NCBI GenBank assembly: GCA_004123355.1
Contig: SCHM01000004.1
Location: 1,364,001-1,428,000 of the forward strand
DNA: 64,000 nucleotides
Source: Amphirosellinia nigrospora
Taxonomy: Eukaryota; Ascomycota; Sordariomycetes; Xylariales; Xylariaceae
Direction: 5' to 3'
Shown here one piece after another: positions 12,459 through 23,672 of this stretch. The notes under the pieces were generated by a model. That model was not told the DNA's origin, did not search any database, and saw only the letters and a program-made list of their open reading frames with translations. The position numbers and the translations under genes are program-made. Each line of letters opens with the position of its first letter. Positions within the stretch are counted from its first letter, which is position 1.

Positions 12459-13476
12459 ATGACCAACCTAGGTCCGCTGCCGACCACTTTTGAGGAGTCA
12501 ATCGAATGTGATCGCAACTTGAATGACTTTTACTGGGTCACCATTACAACAAATGGGTTCGGCTACTTTATACAAGGGCCCGTGGAGCAAACAAGTTGTC
12601 TTCCAAGCGGCTATAACGGGGATCGCAGCCAGTATTACTCGCCAGCTCAGTGTCCGATTGGTTTTACCACGGCATGTAGTACCACAGAATTGAGCGATGC
12701 TATCATTACTTGTTGTCCGACGTGCGTTGCCCATTACCCTCCTCTTCTTCCTAATACCTAATATTATCTATCGCTATACCTAGTCAAATCGAATATAGAT
12801 GCGGGCCTACAACGGCCAGATTCACATGGCAGTCCACACTTGGCTGCGTGATGAACCTCTCGACAAGTGAAGTCTTATTCGTCACCGTTGTAACAGACGG
12901 TGGTGGCGCGACGTACAAAACAACAACAACTCTAGACGGAGCAGCAGGTTTCAACGCGTACGCTGTCCAAGTTCGTTATCAGTCCACGGATTTTGCGTCG
13001 ACAGCCACACTGAGCACTCTATCTGTAAGTCTACCCCTGCTCTTGATTATGAATTCTTGCGAACTCTGCTATGTTGAACGAGTCTATTCCATGCTATTGT
13101 CGACCCTTTTGATGTGGTAGCTTCAAGTGGTTGCTCAAAAGATCCTTACTAACAGCGCGTGTGTCCATAGATGCCTTCTACCATTGCAACATCAACTACC
13201 CCGGTAACTACTCCGAACATGCACTATAACAATAACGATGGTCTTAGCCCCGGCACAGCAGCTGGTGTTACCGCTGGCGCATTCACAGGTGCCGTGATTA
13301 TTATCGCGATCGTATGGTATCTAGTACGACGCAGTGCCCAGCGACAAAGACAAGTAAGACACGATCAGCCCGTCCGTTACCAGCCAAATTACGATGCGTA
13401 TCCAACGAAAATGTCTACTAAACCTCCGCATGATCATGGCTTAGCGTCTAGTGAAGGTCCACAAGAGCTTGGATGA
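12459..13476 (+). CDS. Single-pass membrane protein with Cys-rich ectodomain (uncharacterised fungal family)
   Basis: This resembles a widespread uncharacterised ascomycete family of cell-surface proteins. The ectodomain begins TNLGPLPTTF and carries the typical FYW, GPVEQTSC, YYSPAQCP, GFTTAC and TCCPTC blocks. Exon 1 ends near 12719 with a donor before GTGCGTTGCC, and the acceptor is near 12804. Exon 2 continues CGPTTARFTWQSTLGC, in a Ser/Thr-rich stretch suited to O-glycosylation. A second intron runs about 13027-13170. Exon 3 has a Thr/Pro/Asn stalk, one transmembrane helix (GVTAGAFTGAVIIIAIVWYLV), a basic stop-transfer RRSAQRQRQVR, and a short cytosolic tail ending PQELG. No clear signal peptide follows the ATG at 12459, so the true start may lie upstream in a broken frame. 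Function unknown; a wall or surface sensor role is a guess from topology. Confidence 0.7.
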
Positions 13477-14373
13477 ATCTATATCTGCCCGGGTAGGGCC
13501 TAAGGGGCACTGTTATTTTCTGGATATAAAGATATTTGGCTGCATATACAGGCTAGATATCTTGCTATTGTTTCTGCAGCCCTTCAGGCTACAATTGTTA
13601 ACTTTTTTAAGCTTTAGTCTTATATGAGACTTACTACTATAGGGCGCCAGGGTTTTTTTAGGAGGATTATAGAATAAATGTTGTTATTTTCGTACGCAAA
13701 GAATTCGCGAGTAAAAAATACTAGAGTCAGCCACTGTCACAAATAATTATCCAACGGAGGTCGTTACAGTCTGCAGCTACTAGTCCACCTGTCATGAACC
13801 TAAAAACGCCTCTTGGCGCCCTACGGTAGCAGCCGCTTTACCTCAAATATCGTGATTGGTGCGTGCCTTGGCAGCTAACAGACCCTCGGTACAGCGCGGC
13901 ACTAGACCCACTATGACAACTGACGCCATTCCCCAATGTCTAGCGCTGTTTAACTCACATTGGAGGCTTCGACCTCTTCACGAACCTCTGTGCATTAAAT
14001 TACCCATCCTGTCGTTGTCCACCCACCCTATTACGACACCACTCCCGAGGATGCGGCTCTCTCCGACCCAAACATCACCATCTCGACTGATTACCACCGT
14101 ACGATCGTTGGCGACAGCAGAAAAACATCCGAAATTCAGTATTCATTGTTTGCGTGTTGGTGGGAGTCGGCAGTTCTTAACCGTGACACGATCGTATCCT
14201 ATCCGGAGAAGTCCTGCGAATCAATGGAGACCACATACCCAACCCACTACTATCACGGGGCACCGATGTGCTACTGTTGTATCGAGCCCTGTGGAGTCAA
14301 GTATGTTACTACCGAGTAGCTGTGGTCCTCTTGCTTACAGCTGAGCGCAAACAGCAGAGTCATCCGATGACGT
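13477..14373. other. Intergenic, with an unassigned Cys-containing open frame
   Basis: This stretch lies between the membrane protein and the AFG1-like frame. From 13999 to about 14319 (+) one frame stays open without a Met start (DTTPEDAALSDPNITIS, CWWESAV, MCYCCIEPCGVKY, then stop). It could be an exon remnant or chance; no family is recognised. Confidence 0.35.
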
Positions 14374-15760
14374 TGGCCCATCCAGGAGTATGATAGACGA
14401 GTAGCCGAGGGACGTCTGCGCGAGGACGAGCATCAGCGCGGCATCATCCAGAGCCTACAACATCTACACGATGAGCTCGCGCACTACCGTTCTCGGCCCG
14501 TTGTCCATCCCCCCTCGAGTCACTCAAACCGACAAAATCTTTGTTAGGATGGTTTGGTTCCAAGAATAAGACCAGTGTCATACAAGACATCCCCAATGAT
14601 CTACACGAGGGCTGTACTTATACGGTGACGTAGGGAGCGGGAAGACAATGTTGATGGACCTCTTCTACGAAACACTGCCTGGCGCCGTTAAGTCTAAGAC
14701 AAGGATACACTTTCATAGTTTCATGCAGGACGTGCACAAGCGCCTGCACCGTATGAAGATGGATCATGGCAACGATATTGATGCCGTCCCTTTTGTTGCC
14801 GCCGATATCGCCGAGCAGGCGAATGTTCTGTGCTTCGACGAATTTCAGTGTACTGATGTTGCCGATGCCATGATACTACGGAGATTACTCGAGGCGCTAA
14901 TGTCTCATGGCGTGGTTCTCATCACGACTTCTAATCGGCACCCTGACGAGCTATATAAGAACGGGATACAACGAGAATCTTTCATCCCTGCGATTAATCT
15001 CCTGAAAGCGCGCCTGCATGTCATCAATCTCGACTCACCCACTGATTACCGTAAAATTCCTAGACCACCTTCTGGTGTTTATCACACGCCCCTCGACAGC
15101 CATGCTGCCTCTCATATCGAAAAGTGGTTACGCTTCCTGGGCGACTCCGAAAACCCTGAACCTCATCCCGAGGTCCAGAAAGTCTGGGGACGTGAAATCC
15201 ATGTACCGTGTTAGTGGGCGTTGCGCTTGGTTCACATTCCAAGAACTGATCGGCCGCGCGACTGGAGCAGCAGACTATCTTGAACTGATGCGCAGTTACG
15301 ATGCCTTCATCGTGTCTGACGTGCCGGGAATGACGTACCGTGAGCGCGATCTCGCGAGACGTTTTATCACGTTCATTGACGCAGTTTACGAATCACACGC
15401 CAAATTAGTGCTCACAACAGCCGTCCCGCTGACCCAGCTGTTCGTGGCGCCTGATGAACTTCACCACTCGCTCAAGAGGGATGGTATATTAGCCAAGGAT
15501 GTAGATAGCAATGAATCTGTCACTCATGCCATGCAGCACATGATGGAAGACATGGGCAGCAATATCGACCAACTCAAGGAATCTAACCTATTCTCCGGGA
15601 CGAGGAACGGTTCGCATTCATACGCGCGCTGTCTCGATTGACCGAAATGGCGAGTAGAGAATGGGTCGAACGCGGGATGGGGCTAGAGAATCAAGGAGGC
15701 AAGAAAGAGAAGGACGAATGGGCGAAAGTACGGAGTCGGCAAATGGAAGATAGCATGTGA
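14374..15760 (+). pseudogene. AFG1/LACE1-like AAA-type ATPase, frame broken in several places
   Basis: AFG1-family ATPases are mitochondrial proteins implicated in turnover of inner-membrane subunits. Homology starts at IQEYDRRVAEGRLREDEHQR and runs to the natural-looking end at 15758-15760. Walker A ([13 protein letters not shown]) and Walker B ([18 protein letters not shown]) are intact, and the downstream blocks [19 protein letters not shown] and FIPAINLLK are as in the family. The frame is lost near 14515, 14610 (just before Walker A), 15212 and 15595, always by one base. No initiating ATG or mitochondrial presequence is seen. Given the same damage in clearly essential neighbours, this may be a functional gene with sequencing errors. 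It is listed as a pseudogene only because no intact frame or start exists in this sequence. Whether it is the only AFG1 copy in the genome cannot be told. Confidence 0.65.
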
Positions 15761-16310
15761 CCGGATCAACAAGCGTAAACCACGGCGCTAGTCTTCTGTC
15801 ACGACGGGCTTTTCCTCAATATAGACACCCCCTTGTGAGGTAAGACGTTGTATGACAAACTTTACACCAACAATTCCGCTTTGTTCTACAGCATTGATTG
15901 GAGATGGGCTGGGCATACAACACTTAAGGTAGGTGGCTCCGAGACGCATGGGAACGGACAGAATATACCATATAGAAAGTTGTATTTGAGCTATTCATCT
16001 ATATGTATGTACGATAGCAGTTCAGAGTAGCTCTAAAATAGCGTTGTTATTGTTACATGACGAGATGTCCCTTCTGTGAAATTCCCGCTATTGGAGACCC
16101 TGTGTTTGGATTGAAGTTGGCGACATCAGTCGAGACCACCTAGTGGGGAAAACATGATGTTATATCTACGTCTATCTCTAGAACTCCTGCTCGAGTAATA
16201 TTGTATCTTTAATCGCGTGAGTATGTGTCATCCCTCTTTCGAGCTGCTTTTGCCAACCCACTTTTTCCTGCGAATCTAGTCAGTAACGAATAGATTATTC
16301 GACATGCACA

Positions 16311-16320
16311 TACCTAGGTA
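16311..16320. repeat. Intergenic palindrome TACCTAGGTA (copy 2 of 5)
   Basis: A perfect 10-bp palindrome, 348 bp before copy 3 measured end to start. The flanks differ from the other copies. Confidence 0.75.
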
Positions 16321-16667
16321 TGATATCATTAGGTAGGGCCAGGAACATATCCATTCCCTTTTCGTGAAGATACGTAGGGATTGTTGTGTAACAAAGTATT
16401 ACTCGCAGACCACGCCATTCAAACCAAAAGAAAACGGGGACGTTTTCTAATCTTTTCGGGGGCGGGGGCAGACATGTTATGGCAGCCAGCAGCCGGCAGA
16501 TAGCTAGCAATAGTCAATATAGAAAAAGGACAAGCCTTTTACAACACACTTTCAACTGCTCGCATTGAGTGACAATAGGTATCGTAGCGAGGATACAGCT
16601 GGACCCTAGGTACCTACCTACACAGGTATCCTAACCTTGCAGCATAAACTGTGTATTATCTTAACTG

Positions 16668-16677
16668 TACCTAGGTA
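16668..16677. repeat. Intergenic palindrome TACCTAGGTA (copy 3 of 5)
   Basis: A perfect copy in the same gene-free gap as copy 2. A run of related half units (CCTAGGTACCTACC) lies about 60 bp before it. Confidence 0.75.
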
Positions 16678-18101
16678 ATATCTTAAAAGATATATTTGGC
16701 ATAACGACTTTATAAGTAGAATAATGGGGCGGTATAAACAGACATCTATACATTTATACAAACCTATCTATCTATTTATGTAGCCCAACTATCCTGCTTA
16801 TTCTGTTGTTATGCCAATAGGTCCCCAAAGGAATAAAAAGACATATTAAGTAAATAAAACCTTCTAAAGGTGGAACTAGGTAAGGGATGTTTCAAGTTAG
16901 GTAATTTTGTGTAACTAAAGGCTCAACAACTAATAAACTTGCTCAGAAAGCGGCACAGCGATTTTGCTGCCTGGAGAGCGAATCTCGGTGCCTGAAAAGG
17001 ATCTGGATAGCGGGATGAAATAAACGCAACAGGAGCGCTGGAGGTGTCTCACGCTAGAAGATTTCTATACCGTTACAATCTAGACCCCACGTGCCGTGCC
17101 CCACTAGCCACCACGTTAGCTGCAGAGACAAGGCGGAAGCAGCACCTAAGTAGGCAGTGAACCCCTGCCCTATTGTTGCCCTTGTGTCAAGCATTAGTAG
17201 GAAAAGGGGGCGAGAGCAAGATCCTCCACGATATTTCGTGTTTTGACCCCGAAATAAGTAAGGCTAAAGCTATCAGAATTAAGCGCCATGGACTTCATTA
17301 GAGTGCACATCGCCTAAACTAGTTAGTAAGTCATCAACGGATAATTATCACGAAGATGACATCGGGAAATATACCTGGTGCCTAGCTGCTCCCTATTTCT
17401 TAGCAAACCTTTTAATTAAGCCAGGCCAGAGCCCGGCAAATAGAAATCAGTTAGATGAACGCCAAGGGCAGAAGCAAGGGATCCATCATAAAACGTACAC
17501 TAGCTATACCAGGTAGGTAGATCGATCTCCTTGGAGCCCTGGGTACAAACTTTTCTGTGGCACAGGTTCGTATGAACCCCGCCAATCAATGCGCTCATTA
17601 GGGCACCTACTAAGTACTACCTATGCTGTGATACCATCCATAACATTAGCTGCTGACCATAGGTACTACCTCCCAGTACACGATACCTACCTCCCATGTT
17701 AAATAAATACTCCCCCACAGCCGGATTGGTGCTAAGGTGTGATGCAGTCTTGGCACTCTCAGGCTATGTTCTTCCTCCAGACTCCCATCTTGTGATCAGC
17801 TCTCTTTTCTGTATATGAGGCTCACAATCGTTCCGTCTTCTTTCTCTTAAACGGCCGACATATTGCGTCTTATATTCCGCTCATTGCCACCTTCTCATTG
17901 CTCCTGCGGCATGTCAACTCAGCCGACATTGGTGCCTCAATAATACTGGCACATGCAGCCGGCTCAAGTGTGATCGATTCATGAAGGCTTAGCCTCACTA
18001 TCTGATAGGGCCTATACCTTCTAACATAGAGGTGTGCAACTGCTTCACTCTTTTGCTTGCCACCCGTCGTCTTCCTTTTTTCCCCTGTATAACTACGAGA
18101 G

Positions 18102-20429
18102 ATGAGCGCTCTAAAAGGTCTACTCGCGCGTCTCCCATCACTTCGGATCCCAGGCACTGCATACCACGCTCTACCAACATACGATCGGGGGCAGGATGAT
18201 TCGAATCTGGAATCGTCTGTTGCCTTATCCGGAAGTCGGCATAATGGTGGTGTAATGAAGCCCGCTCGGCGCTTGAGTTTGTTGCTTCGCACCTCGCCTA
18301 AGAGATTTGTTTTTTTCGCGATAGCTGGCTTGACAGTCTTGATCCTCCTGGTTACGGGAAGCGTGCGTCAATATAAGACGGAAGAAAAAGAAGAAGTAGA
18401 TGAGACAATACCCTATCATTGGGGGGCATTTCCCAAGTAAGCGCGTCAAAGGCCACACTATACGCACTCATAACGTTGACTGCATTCATGCTAACCTGCC
18501 CCTCAAGATTTAATGGCTACTACAATGGCGTTCGCCCTCGTCGCTTACAAGGATTGGATCCCAGAGCAGAAATTACCGCCAGACGCAAAATTCAAGATTC
18601 ATGATGCACCCCCGTTCGACCCACAGATAGTTCATCCATTTCCTGACTTCGCCTCTGACGAGTACCTGGAGGAACACTATCCCGTTCAGGGATGTTACTT
18701 AGATGAGGATGAGAAGCATCCAGCTCCAGATATCTATGCGTATCCGGGCATCCCTGCCAAAATGGCTGCTCCATTATGGGGTGATTACGAGACATTAGGA
18801 ATCGCCCCAGACAGATGTTATGAGCGGTTCGGGCGTTTTGGCCCATATGGCTATAGTTACAGCCGTGAAGAGGGTGGCTTGGGTCTTTCGGAGCATTCTA
18901 GCCACGCAGGAGCAGAACAGGTACAAGCCATGATCAACAAAGTGGACTTCCGCAAGGTCAATTGGGGTAGTGCCCAAAAGCGATGCTTTGAGAAAAATAA
19001 GAAACGGTTCGGCTCGAAGAATACCGCATCCGAAAGAGAAGAGGTTCATAAGAAGAAAATGCCCCGCTCGGCTTTTGTCCTGCGTTCGTGGACGGGATAC
19101 GACTACAGCGATATTCAACTTCTTACTCTGAGAGCAATGATCAATGAGCTCTCTCTGAAGTCAGGTGGTGAGTACGACGTGCACCTCCTTGTTCACGTCA
19201 AGGATAATAATCTACCAATATGGGCATCTGAGGAGGCATACAACAAGACCCTGAGGGAGAACGTGCCAGCTGAATTCTGGGATATCACCACTTTGTGGTC
19301 TGAACGGCAAATGCGAACCTACTACCCGGGCCGTTCCGGAAGAAAGATAACGTTGCTAATCACGCGGACGCCGACATATATGGGGTTTACCGGTCTGCGC
19401 ATTTTGCGTTACAATGGTTTTCTCAGCAGCACCAGGAGTACGATTTCGTTTGGAATTGGGAGATGGATTTGCGATACGGTGGTCATTATTACGAGTTTCT
19501 AAACGGAGCCTCGAACTGGGCGGCCAAGCAGCCTCGAAAATTCATGTGGGAGCGTAACTCGCGCTTCTGGATTCCGGAGCGCCACGGACCTTGGTCCAAT
19601 TTTACAGAACTTGTTGAGAAGGAAACAGGAGAGGCAAGCGAGACGCCTATCTGGGGTCCCATAACATTCCCGACGGGTAACTACAAAGTACTGTCCTCTC
19701 CTAACAACACGAAGCCACCTACTACATTCGAACAAGACGACTATAAGTGGGGTGTAGGTGAGGCTGCAGATTTGATAACCTTCGATCCTATATTCGATCC
19801 GACCCAAACCAACTGGGTATTCCGGGACGACGTAACGGGTTACGATACTTCAGTCCCTACGCCGCCACGACGCGCCGCTATCATTACCGTTGCGCGTCTT
19901 TCAAGGCGTTTGTTGAATACAATGCAGTACGTATTTCCTAGTCATCCATTTCCCTATTTTCCTACATTTCTACTCGTATATATGTGTCTGTATTTATACG
20001 ACCCCGAAATCAATGTTAAACACTATAAGCCGCGTTTCTAACGTGATGTTTTACAGCGAGGAGACCTGGCGTGTACATCACACCATGTTTCCGGAGATGT
20101 GGCCCCCAAGCGTTGCATTTCACCATGGTTATAAAGCTCTCTACCTCCCACACCCAGTCTTTTTCGACAGAAATTGGCCCATAGACGTGTTGGACCAGAT
20201 CTTCAACAAGCCTCAAACGCCAGTAGATAGTCCCTTTGGCTGGGGCGAGCATAACATGCAAGGCGGCACTTTTTATTACAACTCGGGATTCAGTGGCGCA
20301 CTTTGGCGTCGCTGGCTGGGTGCTACTGAGGACGGGGAGGGTGGCCTCCAGAACGAAGAAGGCGGTACAGATCGAATGTGCCTACGGCCGTTATTGCACC
20401 ATCCCATTAAGCATGAGGCTGTGGAATGA
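18102..20429 (+). CDS. DUF3405 protein, predicted type II membrane glycosyltransferase-like
   Basis: DUF3405 proteins are common in filamentous fungi and look like Golgi glycosyltransferases, but no activity is established to my knowledge. Exon 1 (18102-18436) has a cytosolic N-terminus, one membrane anchor (FVFFAIAGLTVLILLVTG) and a stem. Introns are at 18437-18507 and 19927-20056, both GT-AG. The lumenal domain carries the family's blocks: AYKDWIPEQ, MPRSAFVLRSWTGYDYSDIQ, VHLLVHVKDN, NHADADIYGVYRSAHFALQW, DFVWNWEMDLRYGGHYYEF and FHHGYKALYLPHPVFFDR. The acidic NWEMD motif may be the metal/sugar-nucleotide site (inference). The frame breaks near 18530 and near 19345. The next gene on the same strand starts 658 bp later. 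Confidence 0.85.
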
Positions 20430-21087
20430 GTTCTCCCCTGTTTCTCCCTTTATAGAGGCATAGATATCGGCAGTTCGGCGTATAAGTGGTGTTCGGTTTT
20501 TTTTTCAGCATGTGAACAGGCGGCTTTCGCAATGTCTATACTTATAGACAGCATCTCTGGAGCAATGGTGTCGTATTCATCCTGTTGGCGTTGCATCATG
20601 TGAGCATGGCGGTTGGAGGATCTGGACGGTCTCTGACGACAGACGGTGATTATGTAAAATACCCTTTTGATGGCGGGGAAACCGGTGCGGTCCTTGATTT
20701 AATATGCCGCGGCACGAAGGAACGGCGAGGGTCTTGTACGGAGCCCTCAGAAAGAGCTGGACCTCGAGTTACATATCACATACATCGCCGAATTGACGTA
20801 TATATTAATAATAATGAGAATCATCCCTTCCTTTGTGCCAGCCATCCCCAAATACCAATCGGTAAGCTCAAATCCAATTACGGCATAAAGAGATAGCTCG
20901 GTAGAGATCGGCGTATAGTCAATAACCCCTTCTTGCCTAGTGAATCTATCGGAATTCCGGGATCGGCGCATCCTCCCAAGGTGGAAACCAACGTTTGAAT
21001 CAACACAGCGCCCCCTCTCACGATAAGTACAATTACACGATACTCATCCTCCTCGTAGGTAATGTTTAGGGCTACAAACATAGCAAA
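20430..21087. other. Intergenic between DUF3405 gene and MFS transporter
   Basis: About 660 bp between two tandem + strand genes. It holds the 3' end of one and the promoter of the other. No coding signal or repeat recognised. Confidence 0.5.
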
Positions 21088-22836
21088 ATGAGTCGAACTG
21101 ATAGTATTCCTCTACGAGAACTGCCCTCATCAGCCGCGCTCCTTGAACAAGCCACAGATAGTGTCGGTTCTGGCCACGATGACGAGACTTTGACAGCATC
21201 CGATGCACGACAGGCTGAGGCCAGCAGGAAGAGAGCACTTATCCTCTTAGGTGCCTCGATCTCGCAATTGCCGATATGGGGTGCGTATGATACGAATACT
21301 TGTTCTCCTACTCCCTCCTAATTGCTACATCACGTTATCTTCGGCCAATTCCTCTCCATCTGGAAGAGGATAATGAAATTCTCCACATCGCTAACATCGC
21401 GCGATAAGGTTTCTCGATGAGTTACGGCGTGTTCCAGGAGTACTACATGAACAACTGGACGCTGGACGGCAGCCGCGACGTGACGGGCATCATCGGCACG
21501 ACCTCGAACGGCGTGCTGTACCTCTCGATGCCCTTCCTCTTCGCCGCCTTCACGCGGCGCTGGGCGGCCTGGCGGCAGACGGCCGCCGTCGCGGGCGCCG
21601 TGCTCGCGAGCCTGAGCTTCGTGCTGTCGTCCCTCGCGACCGACGTCTGGCACCTCGTCGCCACGCAGGGCGTGCTCGCGGCCCTCGGGTGCGCCCTCGT
21701 CTATAGCCCGACCACCCTCTCGCTGGGCGAGTGGTTTGCCGGCGCCGCGGGAAGAACCACCGCGCCGTCGCCTACGGCGTCACGCTCTCGTGCAAGAACG
21801 TCGTCGGGTCCGTCATGCCGTTCGTCGCGCGCGCGCTGCTGGAGAACTACGGGTTCCGCGTCGCCTTGCGCGCCTGGGCCGCCATAGCGCTGGGGTCGAG
21901 TCGTGAGTAGACCCCCTTCAAGTCGTCCCTTTAAAGAAAGCCTTCTTGTCTCAAGCGTGCGATATTCCTTTCGGGGCTCAGAATTATATCGTGTATTGTT
22001 TTCTCTCGCTTTTGAAATTCTTATAAATCGATGCATCCGGTATTGATGATTACTGACACGCGAGCGTCACAGTGATTTCCATCCTCCTGATCCCAACGCT
22101 CCCCAGCGTCCTCGCCACCCCGCCAGCAGAGTCAGGGCAGCAGGAGGCTCCTCCTCCCCACCGCAGGAGGAACATCCCCTGGCACTTCCTGCGCCACCGC
22201 ACCTTTTACGTCTACAGCGTCGCCATCATCCTGCAGAGCGCCGGGTACGGCATCCCGCAGTCGTACCTGCCCACCTACGCGCGCGAGGTGACGCGGCTCT
22301 CGCAGACGTCGGCGACGCTGCTGCTCACCGTGTTCAACATACCGGGGATCCTGGCCTCGTCCCTGTTCGGCTACCTGAGCGACAACAGGTACTTCCCCCT
22401 GTCCGCCACCACGGTGACGGCCGTCTCGGCCCTGGCCTCGGCGCTGGCGGCCTTCCTGCTCTGGGGCCTCACGTCCCCGGGCGGCCTGGCGCAGCTGCTG
22501 CTGTTCAGCGCGACCTTCGGCTTCTTCGCCGGCGGCTACAGCGCCACGTGGGGCGGCGTCATCAACGAGATCGAGGGCGAGGCCGCGCGGTGGAACGAGG
22601 CCGTCGACGCCGGCATGATCTACGGCTTGCTCAACGGCGCCCGCGGGATCGGGTACGTCAGCGGCGGGCTCGCGAGCGTCCCGCTCCTCAAGTCCGGCAG
22701 CGGCATCTCCATCGGTACGTCTGGATACAGCTCGGCGTATGGTCCGCTTATCCTCTTCACCGGCTTCTCGACGGTGTTTGGGGGCTGGGGAATCCTCTGG
22801 AGGTGGACGTCGTTGCTCCATAATAAACTACTATGA
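21088..22836 (+). CDS. MFS transporter, monocarboxylate-porter (MCT) type
   Basis: Plasma-membrane or organelle transporter of the fungal MCT-like MFS group; substrate unknown. The N-terminus (MSRTDSIPLRELPSS) is cytosolic and hydrophilic. Introns are at 21281-21408 and 21903-22072, with consistent GT-AG borders and phases. Exon 2 begins GFSMSYGVFQEYY, typical of TM1 in this group, and continues through TM helices with GVLYLSMPFLF and ALGCALVYSPTTLSLGEWF. The frame is lost near 21742 (EWF to RRGKNHRAVAYGV) by one base; the restored frame gives the cytosolic RK loop and next helix. Exon 3 carries the second six-helix half after a short Pro-rich loop (SYLPTYAREVTRLSQTSATLL, LFGYLSDNRYFPLS). From 21410 to about 22720 the DNA is strikingly G/C-rich with G/C in most third positions, unlike the neighbours. 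Confidence 0.88.
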
Positions 22837-23672
22837 TGCTACTAGACTTATAGGTAGAACAACCTTTTTCTAAGGTAACCTACGAGGGGAAACGAGCAAG
22901 ATGGGCGGAATAGGTTTGACCAGTCGGCAAACCAGGAAGAAATAAGTAAGCTATTAGGAATGGTTAGCAAGCAGAACTAGCAAAAGGGAGAGAGTAGCTT
23001 AACTCGTCCTTCAGCCGCCTCTTTGATTTCGGATAATAAAAAAGGGAGCCAACCTAGCTGAAATTTATCCTCTAAAATCGGTCAAAACTGATAGTCCTAC
23101 CCCCTGGGATGAATTTACCATTTCTAGGATTGCGGAAGTCAATTCTGAGTCGGGGAACAGAGTTTTGAATGAGATAATTCCGCGTAGATAGTCGTACACG
23201 ATATATGTAATAATGAGTTTGATATCGTCTTTCGGTAGTATGAGTGAATACCAACTTCAAGTGGAAGTAGGTAGACAATTAATTATATGCCCGTTTGCAC
23301 GACGTGAGCATATAAATAAACAAAGTCTTAACATACTTAATAACCTTCAGAGAATTTGTCATTCAATTACAACGCGTAGGTGTAATCATATCCTGTAATG
23401 TATTCACCCTAGTTTATGCTATCTATTCCCCAGCTCGTCATGCTTCTCAATAATGAACCTGCTATGGTTTGTCTTTTATTTGTCCCAGCGAACCGGCGGC
23501 CATATCCCGTATATCTAACTTCTTTCCAAACTACGCCATACCATACTCAGCAGCATCCATGTACAGATCAACAAGGCACCCAGCGCTCCATGCTTGCGTG
23601 GGCTTGAATCGGCACAATGTTGACCATCCTTCTGTGTTAGCTCAGTCAATCCAGCCCATGGGCTGCTCTGTA
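22837..23672. other. Intergenic, convergent ends of MFS gene and GDB1
   Basis: Both flanking genes end here, so this is 3' untranslated and spacer sequence. It is A/T-rich in the middle (about 23040-23400). No gene or repeat seen. Confidence 0.55.

Larger units (their letters stand above)
15761..18101. other. Intergenic, gene-free, carries two TACCTAGGTA palindromes
   Basis: This 2.3-kb gap is rich in short A/T tracts and CCTACC/GGTAGG steps. No coding region is supported. A short frame at 16058 starting MTRCPFCEI looks like the opening of a HIT protein but stops after 28 residues. The end of the gap should hold the DUF3405 promoter. Confidence 0.5.

Noticed and set aside
16058-16144. Short frame beginning MTRCPFCEI, like a HIT-family N-terminus
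   Set aside because: It stops after 28 residues and no HIT histidine motif is found in any frame downstream.
22132-22821. Long open frame antisense to the MFS transporter
   Set aside because: It is a shadow of the very GC-rich sense exon: low-complexity Arg/Ala/Gly composition and no domain. The same holds for 32388-32912 opposite the GGCT-like gene.
9500-22900. Possible secondary-metabolite or polysaccharide gene cluster (GT90, DUF3405, MFS, Zn2Cys6)
   Set aside because: No backbone enzyme, no tailoring enzymes, and large gaps with an unrelated ATPase between; simple proximity is not enough.
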